From Trichobilharzia szidati (Eukaryota; Platyhelminthes; Trematoda; Strigeidida; Schistosomatidae), in contig OX235277.1 in assembly GCA_944472155.2 (NCBI GenBank), positions 27,538,804-27,602,803 on the forward strand: DNA of 64,000 bases, read 5' to 3'. Below the pieces are notes generated by a model. It did no database searches. It was not told where the DNA came from and saw only the letters and a list, made by a program, of their open reading frames with translations. How positions within the stretch are numbered: position 1 is the stretch's first letter; each line of letters starts with the position of its first letter. Below are positions 20,717 through 32,639 of the stretch, piece by piece. Made by a program: the position numbers and the translations under genes.

Positions 20717-22290
20717 TTGACAGTTTGCTACATAAACGCCAGTAGCCTGTTGAACAGACGGAATGAGTTGGGCAATATGATAAACTCCGGAAATCCGGAT
20801 ATAATTATCATCACAGAGATATGGCTAGCGCCCGATGTCACTGATAACGAAGTTGTTAATTCCTTTCATACCTGTTCATCCTCAATCTTTCCTTTGTTCA
20901 ACATTATACTACTTGCCATTAGTAAGTAGTATGATTTTTATATGTTAATTTATAACAATGACATTTGCTTACAACTGCAGTTAAATTACTTGTTCTATTA
21001 TCATTCTATTAATGTATAGTTATTATTTTTCTTCTCCTTAAACATTATTTGCTGACCTTACCCTATAGTGTATGCTCTACTATTGAAAGTTGTTTGTTCA
21101 TATTTGTTTATTCTTTGCTTGGCATTCGCGGGCCGTTTGAACCGACACGTGGATCGACCTTGACACAGCATTGCTGTTTTTACTTATTGGCTGCACAGTG
21201 GGTGTGCATTTGACGGCATTTAGCCACAGACACCTCACATTTTGAGGTTTGTATATTATATATCTATTTTTATGTAGTAAAGTACCGTATTGCAGAATAT
21301 CCTGTATTTCGGACTTTACGCGTCACTCTACGTGTGGTTAAATCTATAGTTTGGATTATCGTTTCGGATTTCTTTCTGGAGAAATTCACAGAAGTTAACC
21401 TGCCAAACTTCATAGTGGATAGGGTGGACCAAACTAGCTGCAGAGGAGGTAGAGTAGTCATCCACCCCAAGAAATGCTTAGTCTTGCGCAGCATTGAAGC
21501 ACTCGCTCATGAAAGTGAATGGTGTGAACTTCTATGGTGCAGACTTGAATGCATAGGCCAAGACATCGACCTCATTGCTATATACCGCAGTCCTGACTGA
21601 AATGCAGATGACTTCCTAATAGAGTAGCTGGGCTCCTGTACATCGAAGTCCAAGTCGGCAACTTCCACGCCCCAAAAGGTTGACTGGACAAGCCTTACAA
21701 TGCCATCTTCGGACAGCTCTCTAGGTTATAAACTGCCGGAATCTAGCGTTTCACTAGCCCTAGTCCAACATATCATTGGGCCCATGCGCTACAACTCACA
21801 GCATTCGTCTTCATTTCTAGACCTAGTTTTCTCCAATGGTGAGGATATGGATCTCATACATCTTCCTCCTTTAGGAAGAAGTGATCACGCTGTGCTCACT
21901 TTCAAGTTCACATCATCAGGATCATTGGCCGAAACCCCAGGTCAACCAAACATTTGGAAATCTGAAATAAATGTGATCGTCTCAGCAGCCAACTCAGTGA
22001 ACTGGTACATCAACCCAGAGTCCCGAGTAGGAGCCGAATGGAACCAACTTAAACAACTTTACGCCAAGTAACTGAACGTTTCATCCCTTGTTCTGTCCCA
22101 GAGGATCGGAAACATTGCGTCCCTTGAATAAACGGTGAGATCCTTAAATTACTCAGACGTGAACAAAAAGGCTGGAACCAGTTCACCACACGTGAGATTC
22201 GGGAGACCGGAAAATTATATAGCACCACTAGGAACAAGACTGTTGCAGAAATCCGGCAATCGACGATGAAGTTCGAAGAACATCTGGCTC
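20717..22290 (+). pseudogene. Decayed CR1-like LINE, endonuclease region
   Basis: EEP nuclease pieces: YINASSLLNRRNEL and IIIITEIWLAPD (20717-20880), GGRVVIHPKKC and LIAIYRSPD (21375-21600), then SSFLDLVFSNGEDMD and GRSDHAVLTF (21790-21910), followed by a frameshifted linker. A foreign block of about 0.54 kb splits the nuclease at 20855-21390. Multiple stops and frameshifts show the copy is dead. Confidence 0.8.
20855..21390. mobile_element. Unidentified 0.54-kb insertion in LINE endonuclease
   Basis: LINE homology stops at the EVVN segment and resumes at EVNLPNF. GAAGTT occurs at both edges (20849-20854 and 21391-21396), as expected for a short target-site duplication. No coding motif or tRNA box is recognised inside. 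It contains a GC-richer core near 21120-21240. Confidence 0.5.
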
Positions 22291-23255
22291 AAAATGCAAC
22301 GAAACAACCTTAGAAAATTTTCTCGCAAAATAAACTTCAGGAATAAGACATCCAGTGGTGTCCCAAACCTAATTACTGACAATGAAACAATCGAAGATGA
22401 AGAAAAAGCAAAAGAAATGGCAGACCACTTCTCCCGGGTCTTTACACAGGAGTCGTCATTCCCCGTAGGATCAACTCTGACTGCATCAGAGGAACACAGA
22501 ATAGACTTTGTTGATGTTGACCAAGACATCATTCTCAACTGCCTAAAGAAGCTAGATTCATGGAAATCAATGGGTCCTAACAATCTTCATCCAAGGCTTC
22601 TCAAGGAGCTACCAGCTTACATAGTGGGCTCATTGGCCACAATCTCCAAGCTCTCTCCCCTAAATGGAGCGTCACCGCATGGCTGGAAAGACGCCATAGT
22701 AGTCGCCATGTACAAAGGAGGATCAAGACAAGGCCCTTCAAATTACAGGCCTATCAGTCTCACCAGCACTTTAATCAGGACAATGGGAAGAATCATCACG
22801 AAAAATATCATGACATATCTGAAAAACAACAACTTGTTATCTAGAGCACAGCATGGCTTCCGAGGAGACATCTCATGCCTGTCAAAACTTCTCACTGCAA
22901 GAGAAAGCTGGGACAAATCAAGATACAACAGAAGATACATTGACGTCGTCTTCATAGACTTCAGCTAAGCCTTCGATAAAGTACCTCACAAAAGACTACG
23001 CGTGAAGTTGAAAAGTCTTGGTGTCAAAGACAGCTTACTAGACTGAAATAGGGAATTCCTCATAGATAGGGGTCAGAGTGTCAGGACCAACTCGAAACTG
23101 TCCTCCTGGACAGTAGTGCGTAGCGGAGTGCCACAGGGCATGGTATTCAGACCTCTCCTATTTATTTTGTATATCAGTGAATTATTTCTGCTCACGGAAT
23201 CCCCTATGGTCCTATACGCAGATGACTTAAAAATATATAGCCTTCCATACTTTCG
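22291..23255 (+). pseudogene. Decayed CR1-like LINE, reverse transcriptase
   Basis: RT motifs in order: SMGPNNLHPRLL, SNYRPISLTSTL, RAQHGFRG, VFIDFS then a stop then AFDKVPHKRL, a second stop, GVPQGMVFRPLLFILYIS, and YADDLKIYSLPY at 23215-23250. The catalytic D and YADD are recognisable, but in-frame stops at 22966 and 23044 disable it. The sequence then jumps to unrelated DNA. Confidence 0.85.
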
Positions 23256-24427
23256 AACAACTTGTTCTTATTCTGACTAAAGTAATACCCTTATTTCACG
23301 TGTGAGACTAAATTATTTTTAGAATATCGAAATCTTATGGCAATTATATAATTATCAGAAATAAAGGCCGTTTGAAATACAAGTTCACCACAATGGTACA
23401 CACTGTGTTCATAGCGCTAATGCACTGCGTCTTAAAATGAACAGTAGGCTGTGCCAAGAATATAAAAGCAGAAACCAATGCTGAAATTTAAATGAGAATG
23501 CTAACAATTATTGAACCAATTAAGACAAAAGAGTTTCATTAATTGGACAAAGTATACCAGCATGTTTTCATGAAAATTCAAATATATACTTCTAAGCGCA
23601 ATATCACTTGGAATTAAGTCACGCGTAGATAAAGGCTGTCCCGGTCCAGAACAAAGAAGAAGCCGGTCACTGTTTCTACGGTACTATTAATAAACAAATC
23701 AATAATTATATGTACAACAAACCTTAACGGTTCCAAGGGTACAAGGCACAACGCTTAACAGAAAGCAAGGTACCGCTATCAGAGCGGAATAAAGTTAAAG
23801 CCAAAATTGCGAACTAGCCGGATCAGACACAACCGTTCAGGTAAGCAGTCAGTAGAAGAATGAACCCAAGTAAGAGGTAGACAGAGCATAGGCACAAAGA
23901 TACAATTTAATTGGTCATTTTGCCAATCAATAAATAAGATAAACTCAACAGAATAGTACAAAATAAGACATGGGTCAGAAAAATAACAGTTCACAAAAAT
24001 GATCTGATTGGGTCATGAGTTCAACTGTCTGACTAAACAGATCGAAGTAAAAAGACACACACAGTTCATTAAACAAGGTGGGATAGACACGTTAGGGGTG
24101 GATAATTGGGTTGCAACAACGCTAGGCTGATCCAGGACAGGTTGAATTGATTCAAGGATGGGAATTGAACTGATCTTACAATACTCCTACATTTTGAAAT
24201 ACTCGCCAATTTGACCCACTACACAGCGCAAATATTCGCATCGAGCAACATTTTCACATATAAGTTCAGCAAATATAACGCAACTGAAGGACATTATGTC
24301 GCCGGTCTTATATACGTCAGAAAAGTTTTTAATGCAAAATTCTATTTGTAAAGCATTTAGAGAACAGAATCTGTCAATAAAACAACATAGCAACGGATTT
24401 CAAAGCTACAGTTAGCGGGGATATGCA
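23256..24427. mobile_element. Unidentified 1.17-kb block inside the LINE
   Basis: It interrupts the LINE between YADDLKIYS and the conserved RQRGDLITMFK segment. No protein motif is recognised. About 250 residues of normal LINE sequence are missing here, so insertion and deletion are both implied. Confidence 0.45.
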
Positions 24428-24720
24428 ATAAAGCCACTCCTATCATTATACAGACAGAGAGGAGATTTAATTACAATGTTTAAAATTTTTAATGGTGACT
24501 ACGCACTGGACTATATTTCCCTTTTCCTTCCCGCCAGATCGGAAGACCTCAGAGGACACTGCGGGAGAGTTCACAAGACAAGAAGAAACCGCATTGGTTT
24601 TGACCACTGGTTCTCACAACGAATCATAAACTCCCAGAAGAAGTGGTGTCTGCAACCTCAATGGATTAATTCAAGAAGGGTTTGTACAGGCACAGATATT
24701 TACTAGAAAAGTATCGACAT
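24428..24720 (+). pseudogene. Decayed CR1-like LINE, ORF2 C-terminus
   Basis: RQRGDLITMFKIFNGDYALD, then LFLPARSEDLRGH and a basic segment ending near FSQRIINS. This matches the C-terminal domain typical of CR1-type ORF2 proteins and continues the element at 20717-23255. Confidence 0.75.
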
Positions 24721-25437
24721 AGGTTCAAAGCCTTCCATCTTCAACCAATATATCAGAATATGAATCTGAAACCTGAAACCCATACATTTGGCTGTCGCTA
24801 CTACATATCTATTGGAAGGCTTTAAACGAGGCCAGATGATCATGAAGCAACACAAGGATTGTGTCCGGACAGAATATTACCCTGCCGCTCACATAGGGCA
24901 CTCTGTTGATGGTCATCATCTAATTTCGGCCTAAACCCCTGTCCAGCTCCCAAGTCTCACTCGTCTTATTATTCTGCCTATTCATCCGAATTATTATATC
25001 ATCAGTTTTGTTCTTTTTTTTCTGCCGCACCATACGGTTAATAGGCGAAAGGATCAACCCCATTAACAGTAGCCAAATGGTCTTAACACACCGGATACTA
25101 TAATCCACATAACCGAAAAACAGGACCGCACTCATTTGAGTTAACCAAAGTGACAACAGTCCAGCGGCAGGACTAACTATGTAGAATTTTATCGAAAACC
25201 AGGAACCGCCGTCTTGCAACAAAAAAGCGAGCGCAAAGTATTTAACTTCGTTTACACTAGCTCGCAAAAACGATATTGGACATCGGAATTCTACACTGCC
25301 TAAGCTATTAGTGAATAATTAAAAATGATGCGTTACTGTTAGTTGATTGGTTACGTTCGATTTGTAAGGGGAAATACAGACAAAACCATGCTCTTCATTT
25401 ACTCGCAACATTGGTAGCTGTTAGTTTTTAAATTAAA
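24721..25437. other. No feature recognised
   Basis: Contains an open minus-strand frame (24920-25267) with hydrophobic segments but no recognisable family. The right part could be the 5' UTR of the exon at 25438. Confidence 0.35.
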
Positions 25438-25501
25438 ATGTCGTGCAAGGAAGCTTCTCCGGTTACAAGAAGTGGTCTTATAAGTACTAGTGATGTACTC
25501 G
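25438..25501 (+). CDS. Candidate first coding exon (possibly of the ORP gene)
   Basis: ATG followed by 21 codons (MSCKEASPVTRSGLIS...) and a consensus donor G/GTAAGC at 25501/25502. It is on the same strand as, and 4 kb upstream of, the first recognisable ORP exon. The phase does not join directly to 29584 (1 nt left over, 2 needed), so at least one more exon would be required. Assignment is speculative. Confidence 0.3.
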
Positions 25502-26959
25502 GTAAGCTTTACTAGTAAACTCACGAGATTCAAATTATTAAGGTTCTGGAAAGAAGTTCACATGGGTTAGCAGGTAAATTTAACCATTGTTTGCCGCCGT
25601 TTCCACTGTTTTGTTCATAGGAGGTATTTTTTCTATCGCATAATTGTACAATATAATAATATATACAGTTATTTCTAATATTCTAAGACCATCATATACG
25701 TGCATAATGTTCAAAATAATTTATTGTATCCATCTATTTTATTGAGGCTTTGACCTTAAGTGTGACACTTTGATAGTGGATTCGACCATTTTAGTGTTTC
25801 GATATATCGAAATGTCATATATGACATTAATTTGCAACCGCATAACAGCATTTTTCATCTCTCATTTGTATATAGATCTAGCGAGAATGTTGTGCTTTTT
25901 CCTAATCTCAGGGGGTGTATTATTTTCTCACCTAGATCAGCAAGCACTTTTGACCTTTTGGCAGGGTAATCCCTACTTTTTTTTCAACATCAGATTAGTT
26001 CTTTCGAAAATAGCTAGATTTTACAATTTACAATTTTACATTTGATGGACTTTTCATGTAGCTGAAGGATAACTTGGATTAAAGAATTATTTGCATAAGT
26101 GCACGATTTCAACCAATGGCCCAAGCTCAGTACTCGACTTATTTAGTGACAAGTAGACAGGTTTGCATGTAATATTGTACGCGGAATTGTTTAGCCATCA
26201 TTTTCAGTTTGGTTAAAACTTTCCATTATCATTGATGTAAAATATGTTTCGTTCTGAAAAGTTTTAAGAATTTATGAAGAACTAATTTCTGGTAACAGAA
26301 AGCAGTATTTCGTAAACTTTTAGAGAAATAGCTTGGGATAGTTGCCAGAACTCTGAGGTGATGCTTACCAACATCACACACTGGAAAAAAACTAAAAAGT
26401 AGTAGATAAAGTTGAGTGGCATTCCCATAAAAAGGTTAATCAAGTGTATAATGGAAACCCGAAATTTTAATTGATCTTAAAAAGTGGCGTCGATTGCACA
26501 TAAACAAAGTTTTAAACTACCGAGAACACCGTCTAAGTAGCTCACCTTTTCCTGTATAGCCAATACAGGAGTTTATCAGCTAATATCCTGAATTTTATAC
26601 TAGTGTAATTGTACTGTTGTCAGCATTTTACGTCAAAAGGTGGGATTTAGTATGTGTAACATGTAAAGTTAGAAACAACTAAATTCTAATCTCGTTGAAT
26701 TTTTCACCTCTCTTGTTTATGGCTGTCTTACATGAATAGTGCTCATTCGATAACTCCTCCATTTCTAAACAATGGTTTTGAAGTAATAATTGTGTTAAGT
26801 ATGAGATTCATATGAACACTGCACTTTCATCATCTATATTTCATAGTTTCAGAATCCAACAATGTGCGCTGCTTCAAAATAAAATTTTATTTCTAAAGCA
26901 AAAAGGCATCTATAAATGTTCAATAATATAGTTTGCTATAAGATGTTGAACAGCACTGC
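25502..26959. other. No feature recognised
   Basis: AT-rich; no coding motif, tRNA-like box or retroelement motif seen. Confidence 0.4.
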
Positions 26960-27240
26960 ATGGCACCTCTGCCTCTGAGAACAGTATGATGTAGCTCAAA
27001 ATCATTCTTAATGGTTGGCACAGGTGCATTCACTCTTCGTGATTCGTCATATCCAATAAAAATCCACTGTTCCATACTGCTATTCTTTTTCCGTCACTCA
27101 CACTTCTGTTTATTATCTCCTCTTGTCAATCTCTCTTCAGTCTCCTCGTGGTTTGTGTGCTACATGGAGAAAGAGTGGTAGCTCGAAGTGCTGCACATCT
27201 GTGCAAAGTCCTATGTTGAAACTAGTCAGTCAGTCACAAC
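26960..27240 (+). mobile_element. RTE-type LINE 3'-end fragment
   Basis: Matches the 3' UTR also present at 36011-36300 (-) and 55590-55860 (+): GCATTCACTCTTCGTGAT, ATCCAATAAAAATCCACTG, then TGTGTGCTACATGGAG and CTGCACATCTGTGCAAAG, ending in GTCAGTCAGTCA. Severely 5'-truncated. Confidence 0.75.
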
Positions 27241-28947
27241 GATTTTGAGCTATATCACCAATAGCCTCCTGCTATTTGTTCTTGTCATTCCGAGGACACC
27301 AACCAGACTGTCTGCAGCCCCCTAAATGACTCAAACCAACTGTCAAAGACTCCATGGATTGCTGCTATCTTTTAGTTTGTCCGCCAATAACTCCTTTTCA
27401 ACCTACTCTTATGTCGGCTACCATTACACGTCAAGGAAGCTGATGGTTCGACATGCACATTTCACAGCCATCTCAATTGATGTAGCTTCATAACTTCATC
27501 GAATTACCCTCCTTGCCTAACACTACGCCTAACTTCATTGTTACTCATCATGTTGTTTCACATGAAGTGAGAGATAGAAGGCACAAACTATGGACAAAGG
27601 AGACTTGTATCTTCATATTTTCTACTTCTAATGGCCGTCTCACAAACGTAAGAGAGAATGGGACTAATCACTGTGCACTAGGCATCTTCTTTGATCGAAA
27701 GTGATGCGGAAAGCTGATTCCAATGATTTGCTGTCCACCGAAAATTCTTTTAAAATATTCCTTAATGTTGACGCATTCATTTAACGTATTATCCTTTTCT
27801 GTTTTGCTCGTAAATGAAATATATATGTCCACATTTTAGCTCTTTTAAGTATGCATTAGGTTAGGATCCTCAGGATTTCAAGAACCAGTGACTGGAGATT
27901 ACTAGTCATATGGCTTAAAATCGATCTCAATGACGGAGATGCATTCACTCTTTGTGATCTCCAATATCCATATGATGCAATATTCAGTTATCTGTGTGTA
28001 GTGTTGTTCTGAAAAGTCACGTGTCTTTGGTGGAGTCTTGTTTCTGCGAATTTAACATCTGTTAAGTATATCAGTTGTATGTGCTTTTTCCGTGAAGCAT
28101 CTTACTTATGATCGATTTACTAGTGAAAGGATTTATGCTGTAACCGGAGTATACAGATGATATTAATTGCTTTATTTCTTATATATGAGAAGTAAATGTG
28201 CGGAAGTTTTTTTCCCTTACTATTTTAAAAAAAGATATTCCTAACAGTACAAACAGATAAGCTTTCATGTTCAAATTGAGTTTATCATTCAAGAAGTAAA
28301 AAAGCTTATAGTTATCTTAGGATAATGGAGGAGATATTCGATCATGTATCATGAGTTAATCGGACGAAAAGACACTAAAAGCAAGCCATTACCTTCGTAG
28401 AATTACCATAAAAGTGATACATTTGTGTTAAGCTTACAGTGCAAGTGAAAACAAGCAAGTGTGTTAGTATAGTCGTGTTATCTCCCACTAAGGAAAATGA
28501 TTGAATCGCTTTGACCCTCTTGTCTACTCAATGTACACATTAACTTACTATGCTACGAAAGCATAATCCACTTACAAGAAGCTTACGTATTTCCCAGTAA
28601 ATGAAGAAAAATATTTATTTTTAATGGCATTTCGCTACATAACGATGTTAATAGCATTATCAAGGTATTATTAAATTAGAATTCAGACAATCTCAGCTTA
28701 TATACACAATAACTTAGTTATAGTTCTTCAGCGTCGATTAACTTCTTGCTGTCAAGTGGAGGAATTGGTATAGATAATAAGTTATATGCAGATTGTTAGA
28801 TTTGATAAATGCATGAATTATCCATAGATCATTGTGTTTAGCCAGCTTTTTACATTAGCGTTGATTTCGTCACTTCATGCGGGTGGGTTGGTGTTCAGTG
28901 GGATCAGGGCAAATTCTGTCCCAATCCATCATTTCTATTCAGACAAT
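27241..28947. other. Mostly unrecognised; a further RTE 3' trace near 27920-28000
   Basis: Only the short segment near 27920-28000 (GATGCATTCACTCTTTGTGAT) recalls the RTE 3' UTR. The rest carries no recognisable feature. Confidence 0.35.
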
Positions 28948-29148
28948 TCAGATTCCATTTGATATGAATTGCTTCTGATATGAGACTTTTTCTCTGTGAG
29001 TTTTGAACTTTTTCTGAAGGATTTCAATATTATAAGAAAGCAGTTTTTCGACCTGATTCTTTAGTGTGTAGTAATAATAATTATAATGCTTTATTTCAGA
29101 CGGTATGCGAACATATAGTACAAAGATTTTTAACGTATTCAGTTCCAA
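28948..29148 (-). other. Coding-like frame, unidentified
   Basis: A minus-strand frame of 66 residues with a lysine/glutamine-rich helical segment (NQVEKLLSYNIEILQKKFK) that looks more protein-like than neighbouring frames. No family is recognised and no clear splice sites were found. Confidence 0.15.
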
Positions 29149-29583
29149 GTTACTATTTTGTTCATTCAGAATTTAAACGTAAGGTAATTATCTGAAGGAT
29201 ATCTTCATTTCGTTGAAGACTTGCACAGTTCGTGTATAGGTCATTTGATATAACTGCACAATTAAAAGAATGATAAATCCAGATGAAATTAAGCATTTTA
29301 GTGGTGTAGACCGATGACCGATGATTCTTCAAGCTTTTCTAGTCATATCGAATTCCTTGGTTGTTGAAGAGAGACTCCACATTTCTCCGTTGTCATGTAA
29401 CTATTAATTGTGAGGCTGTTCGGTTAATCAATGTCTATATTGCCTGTATATGTGATCAGCATGTAACAACCGGAGTCTAGAGTTGGGAAAAACTCTAAAC
29501 TTTGTGCTATCTGATATTTTATCACTGTTTTTTTAATCATTCTTTGTTATCTATTCTGCTTGCATTTTGTTTTTCTACCGTAG

Positions 29584-29656
29584 ACAATGCCTTCCATCGA
29601 AAATGGTGAAAAATGATTTTAGCGTATGGGCTTTTGTGAAACAGTGTATCGGAAAG
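29584..29656 (+). CDS. ORP1/2-type oxysterol-binding-protein-related protein, exon
   Basis: An exon between CTACCGTAG and AAG/GTAATTT. After one split base it reads 24 codons including LPSKMVKNDFSVW and CIGK. This is the conserved N-terminal lead-in of the OSBP-related domain (ORD), which binds sterol or lipid and exchanges it between membranes. It ends in phase 0 and joins exactly to 45672, giving CIGK-ELSKITMP, the ORP signature junction. Entry is phase 2, so an upstream exon exists that I could not find. The NDFS.W spacing fits the ORP1/ORP2 group better than ORP3/6/7 or OSBP. Confidence 0.88.
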
Positions 29657-29870
29657 GTAATTTATATGTATTTGTTTATTTCAAGTGGTATTATTTATGA
29701 TGGTTTATTTTTATAATTGCATGAGTGAATTTCGAATAAAATATGTGTTCCTCTGAACCCTTTTTTTAAAAAACAAACATTTAAGTATGTCTAACATGTA
29801 TTTCCCGCCTGTATGATACATCGCTTCTTAGCTCTCTGAGCTAAATTCACAGTGTAATTTTTGCTACGAT

Positions 29871-30030
29871 TTGTTGGTCGGTGGTGAAACGCTTACCTGC
29901 TACCCAGGAGGTCTGGATTCGATTACCAGTCGACGCAATGTTTAACCTAGCCTAGGTAGTGGTATTAAGGCTAGAAAAGAGGGAAGCTGGAGCATGAGGT
30001 TAGCGATCCCACCATGTGAAAACAAGACTG
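29871..30030 (+). mobile_element. tRNA-derived SINE, family B
   Basis: A degraded tRNA-like head (GGTCTGGATTCGATTACC as B-box region) is followed by GACGCAATG and the family-B body AAAAGAGGGAAGCTGG...GAGGTTAGCGATCCC, also seen at 48325 and 52021. It sits in the ORP intron. Confidence 0.6.
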
Positions 30031-30317
30031 TTACTAGTGAAAATTCACAACTTGAAGTTCTGTATTCTACTTCAAATGCAAAGGAATGGGGAAAAAGAAA
30101 AATTAATCATTTGGACTAGTTTACTTTTATTCCAGATTGCACGTTATGATATCCGTTTTTTTGTCTTCTCGTGTCTCCTGTTGATTGATTGGCTAAAGGT
30201 ATACACTTCTGTAAAATAAAATAAGCTAGAACAATCACTAAAGCGGTATAAGTAACATCTACCTGGCTGCCTATAACCTATAATAATTACTGTACACCAG
30301 ATTATAATAAGAGCGTT

Positions 30318-31205
30318 TGACACAGTGTGTAATCATGGAAAATTCCCATTGTAACATATAGAAAATCAAAACAAGTGGGGATTCAGCGAAGAGACTCGTT
30401 TCAACGAATTTATCATCAAGCTGTACAATCATATATATATGGTGCCTTTTAAGAAGTTATATCCGGTGAGGGAATTGAATCATTGGTGTGAATGCATGAA
30501 ATAATAATAATAATAGTAGTACAAAATGCAATTAAAACTAAAATGTTTGTGATTATAATCGTAGTTAAATGTCAGGTGGCAAAGCAAATTAATGTCATAT
30601 ATAGAATAATTCATAGGATGGATGGAACTTGAAAAAGGGTGTGCAATTATAAGATTAGTAGATAAATCGAATAAAATAAAAACGTTACGTAATATTGTGT
30701 GAAATTTCACAGCATAGAATTTAACGTTGCAGAACAGAATTAATTTAGGATAACAAATGGAACAAGTGAAATAATACCGGGGACAGTTAAAAGTGAGAGT
30801 AGTAATAGTAACAACTGACTTAATAAGGAAGAGTATACAAATTGAATAGACAAAAAAGAAAAGATGAAAAGTTGGTAGAGCTAAAATATGATTTGTGATT
30901 ACCATACTTTAGCATAGACGGATTAAGACCATGAAATCTGGATTTTCTGTTTCGATAGCCAAAGCTTCAGTAATACAGATGAGTCGGGTACGTAGGGATT
31001 TGGGTAGATTGCTCTTTGCCTCGTAGATGACTTTAAAGGCGGAGGCTATAGAGATAGGGTGATAATTATCGACCATATGTCCAATGATCGCGCTTCTTAT
31101 TGCTCCTTTTTCCACCTTTTCATAACCATGCAGGATAGTGTTCTTGCACCCTCTTGGACAAACCTCGAGTCGAACGACCGATATATCTAGCTCCACACGA
31201 GCAGG
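30318..31205 (-). pseudogene. Penelope-like element, GIY-YIG C-terminus and 3' UTR
   Basis: Coding part 31196-30909 on the minus strand: GAIRSAIIGHMVDNYHPIS, AFKVIYEAKSNLPKSL, then a tail. The GIY-YIG core upstream is damaged. The 3' UTR runs to about 30320 and is near-identical to 44360-44900. Long open frames in this UTR are low-complexity translation artefacts. Confidence 0.8.
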
Positions 31206-31375
31206 TGCTCAACAATTAATTGCAATTCCATGCAGTTGGCAGCGAGCCACACTTATATTGTGTGAGGGCTAGTGATACTAGCTGGCTGCCCAAACGTCGA
31301 TGGGTGAAGCAGGAAACGAACCCGTGATCCGTCGAGCGTCTAAACCATTGGACCACAGTCCCACTTCATACACGT
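31206..31375 (-). mobile_element. tRNA-derived SINE-like repeat
   Basis: The minus strand shows GTGGTCCAATGGTTTAGACG (A-box-like) and CACGGGTTCGTTTCCTG (B-box-like) followed by a non-tRNA body. Only this copy of the body was noticed. Confidence 0.5.
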
Positions 31376-31974
31376 AAGAAGTCAGTCAATTAAAAGTTTC
31401 AAATAAATGTCACATAGAGAAAAATCAATAAACTGTCATTAGATATCACAAGTATACATCTTATTAGGAAGAAATTTTTTCAGCAAATGAAATTTCAATA
31501 TAATTTCTAATTATAAACGGGTATTAGTTAAGGAATCATTGAGAAATAGGAGAAGCGGCACTGGACAGCTGTTCCATCATAGTCTCACCATCTTCAGTGA
31601 TGCGTACGGATAGCGTTACTAGTAATCGGAACTAGGTTATTAGGTGAGCTGGGCTGAAATCCAATGGCCTATAGTTTCAGGAATTTCGGGGTATGGATCG
31701 CTCAACTGGTTACCAGAAGAGCTCTGTGTGTAGACTGCTTGGTTGGAGTCTTTGAGATGGGAATAATCAATGTATGGAGACTGTTGACGACACGGCTCAA
31801 CATCGTCCTCAGTGGCGCAATTCATTTCATTCATTATAATCTCCGAGATACATAAAGTCTTCATGTTTCTCCAGTACTTTCCTGCTCATTATGCCCCTTT
31901 TAAATATTTTCTATTATTGTACTTTTGTGTGCTATAAGGAGGAGTATGGCAATTTGAACTGCTGCATTTTTGAG
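31376..31974. other. No clear feature
   Basis: Short open frames overlap on both strands at 31640-31864 without motifs. A faint RTE 3'-UTR trace (TTTGTGTGCTATAAGGAGGAG) lies near 31920. Confidence 0.3.
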
Positions 31975-32115
31975 TGAGGTTTCACTTTGGAACTCAATCA
32001 GTCGTTGGTCAGTTCTGGGTTAAATTGTTGGTGGGGAGATGGATGCAAACTGATGACGAGTCCCAAACAAGGACGAAATGTCTATTCAGTAGTCCCTATT
32101 TTTATGTTCTCAAAC
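31975..32115 (+). mobile_element. Sm-alpha-like hammerhead repeat
   Basis: Contains a hammerhead-type core at 32053-32079: TGACGAGTCC, a loop, then GGACGAAAT, with stem II GTCC/GGAC perfect. The leading C of CUGANGA is A here, which would impair cleavage. A weak TTCAGTAGTCCCTA follows, the position of the family's TTCCACTG block. Confidence 0.55.
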
Positions 32116-32639
32116 AGATATTCGTTTTTAATGGAGAAAAAACCTACATTGACCTTAATCCAATCTCTACAAAGTAATCGATGGTTAGTAATCACAATAA
32201 TATATAGCTATGAAAAAAAGAAGAACATAAATGACTTTAATTGATAAATGCAAAGCGCAAAAGGAACAGAACTGAAAAAAAAGATTAAAAGGAATCAATG
32301 TTAGCATACTGTTTCAGTGTATTTTGTTATAGCTATAATGATAATTCCGTCTATTTTGTTGTTCCAATTGTTGGTACTTTTATTAATGATAAAGTCAACT
32401 GTATCCTTGTGACCTTTAAACTGATTGGTTAATAGAATTGGGATCGATTGATTGATAGATGGAGGGATTTAACAACAGCCTATATGAATCAATGCAGATC
32501 AACATTAATTAGAGGGATAGAATATCATAATCTTACTATTTCAATTCATTAAGTTTCAATACGATACTTACTAATGACATAATTGAATGATTTGCCCAAT
32601 TGGTGTAATCGTTTCGAACTATTTTCTGGTTAGGATTAG

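Noticed and set aside
24920..25267. 115-residue minus-strand frame with hydrophobic segments
   Set aside because: No recognisable family, AT-driven composition, low-complexity Lys/Asn tail.
30480..30905. 141-residue minus-strand frame, repeated at 44501-44842
   Set aside because: Low-complexity Tyr/Ile/Phe-rich translation of the AT-rich PLE 3' UTR; it follows the PLE stop codon in both copies.
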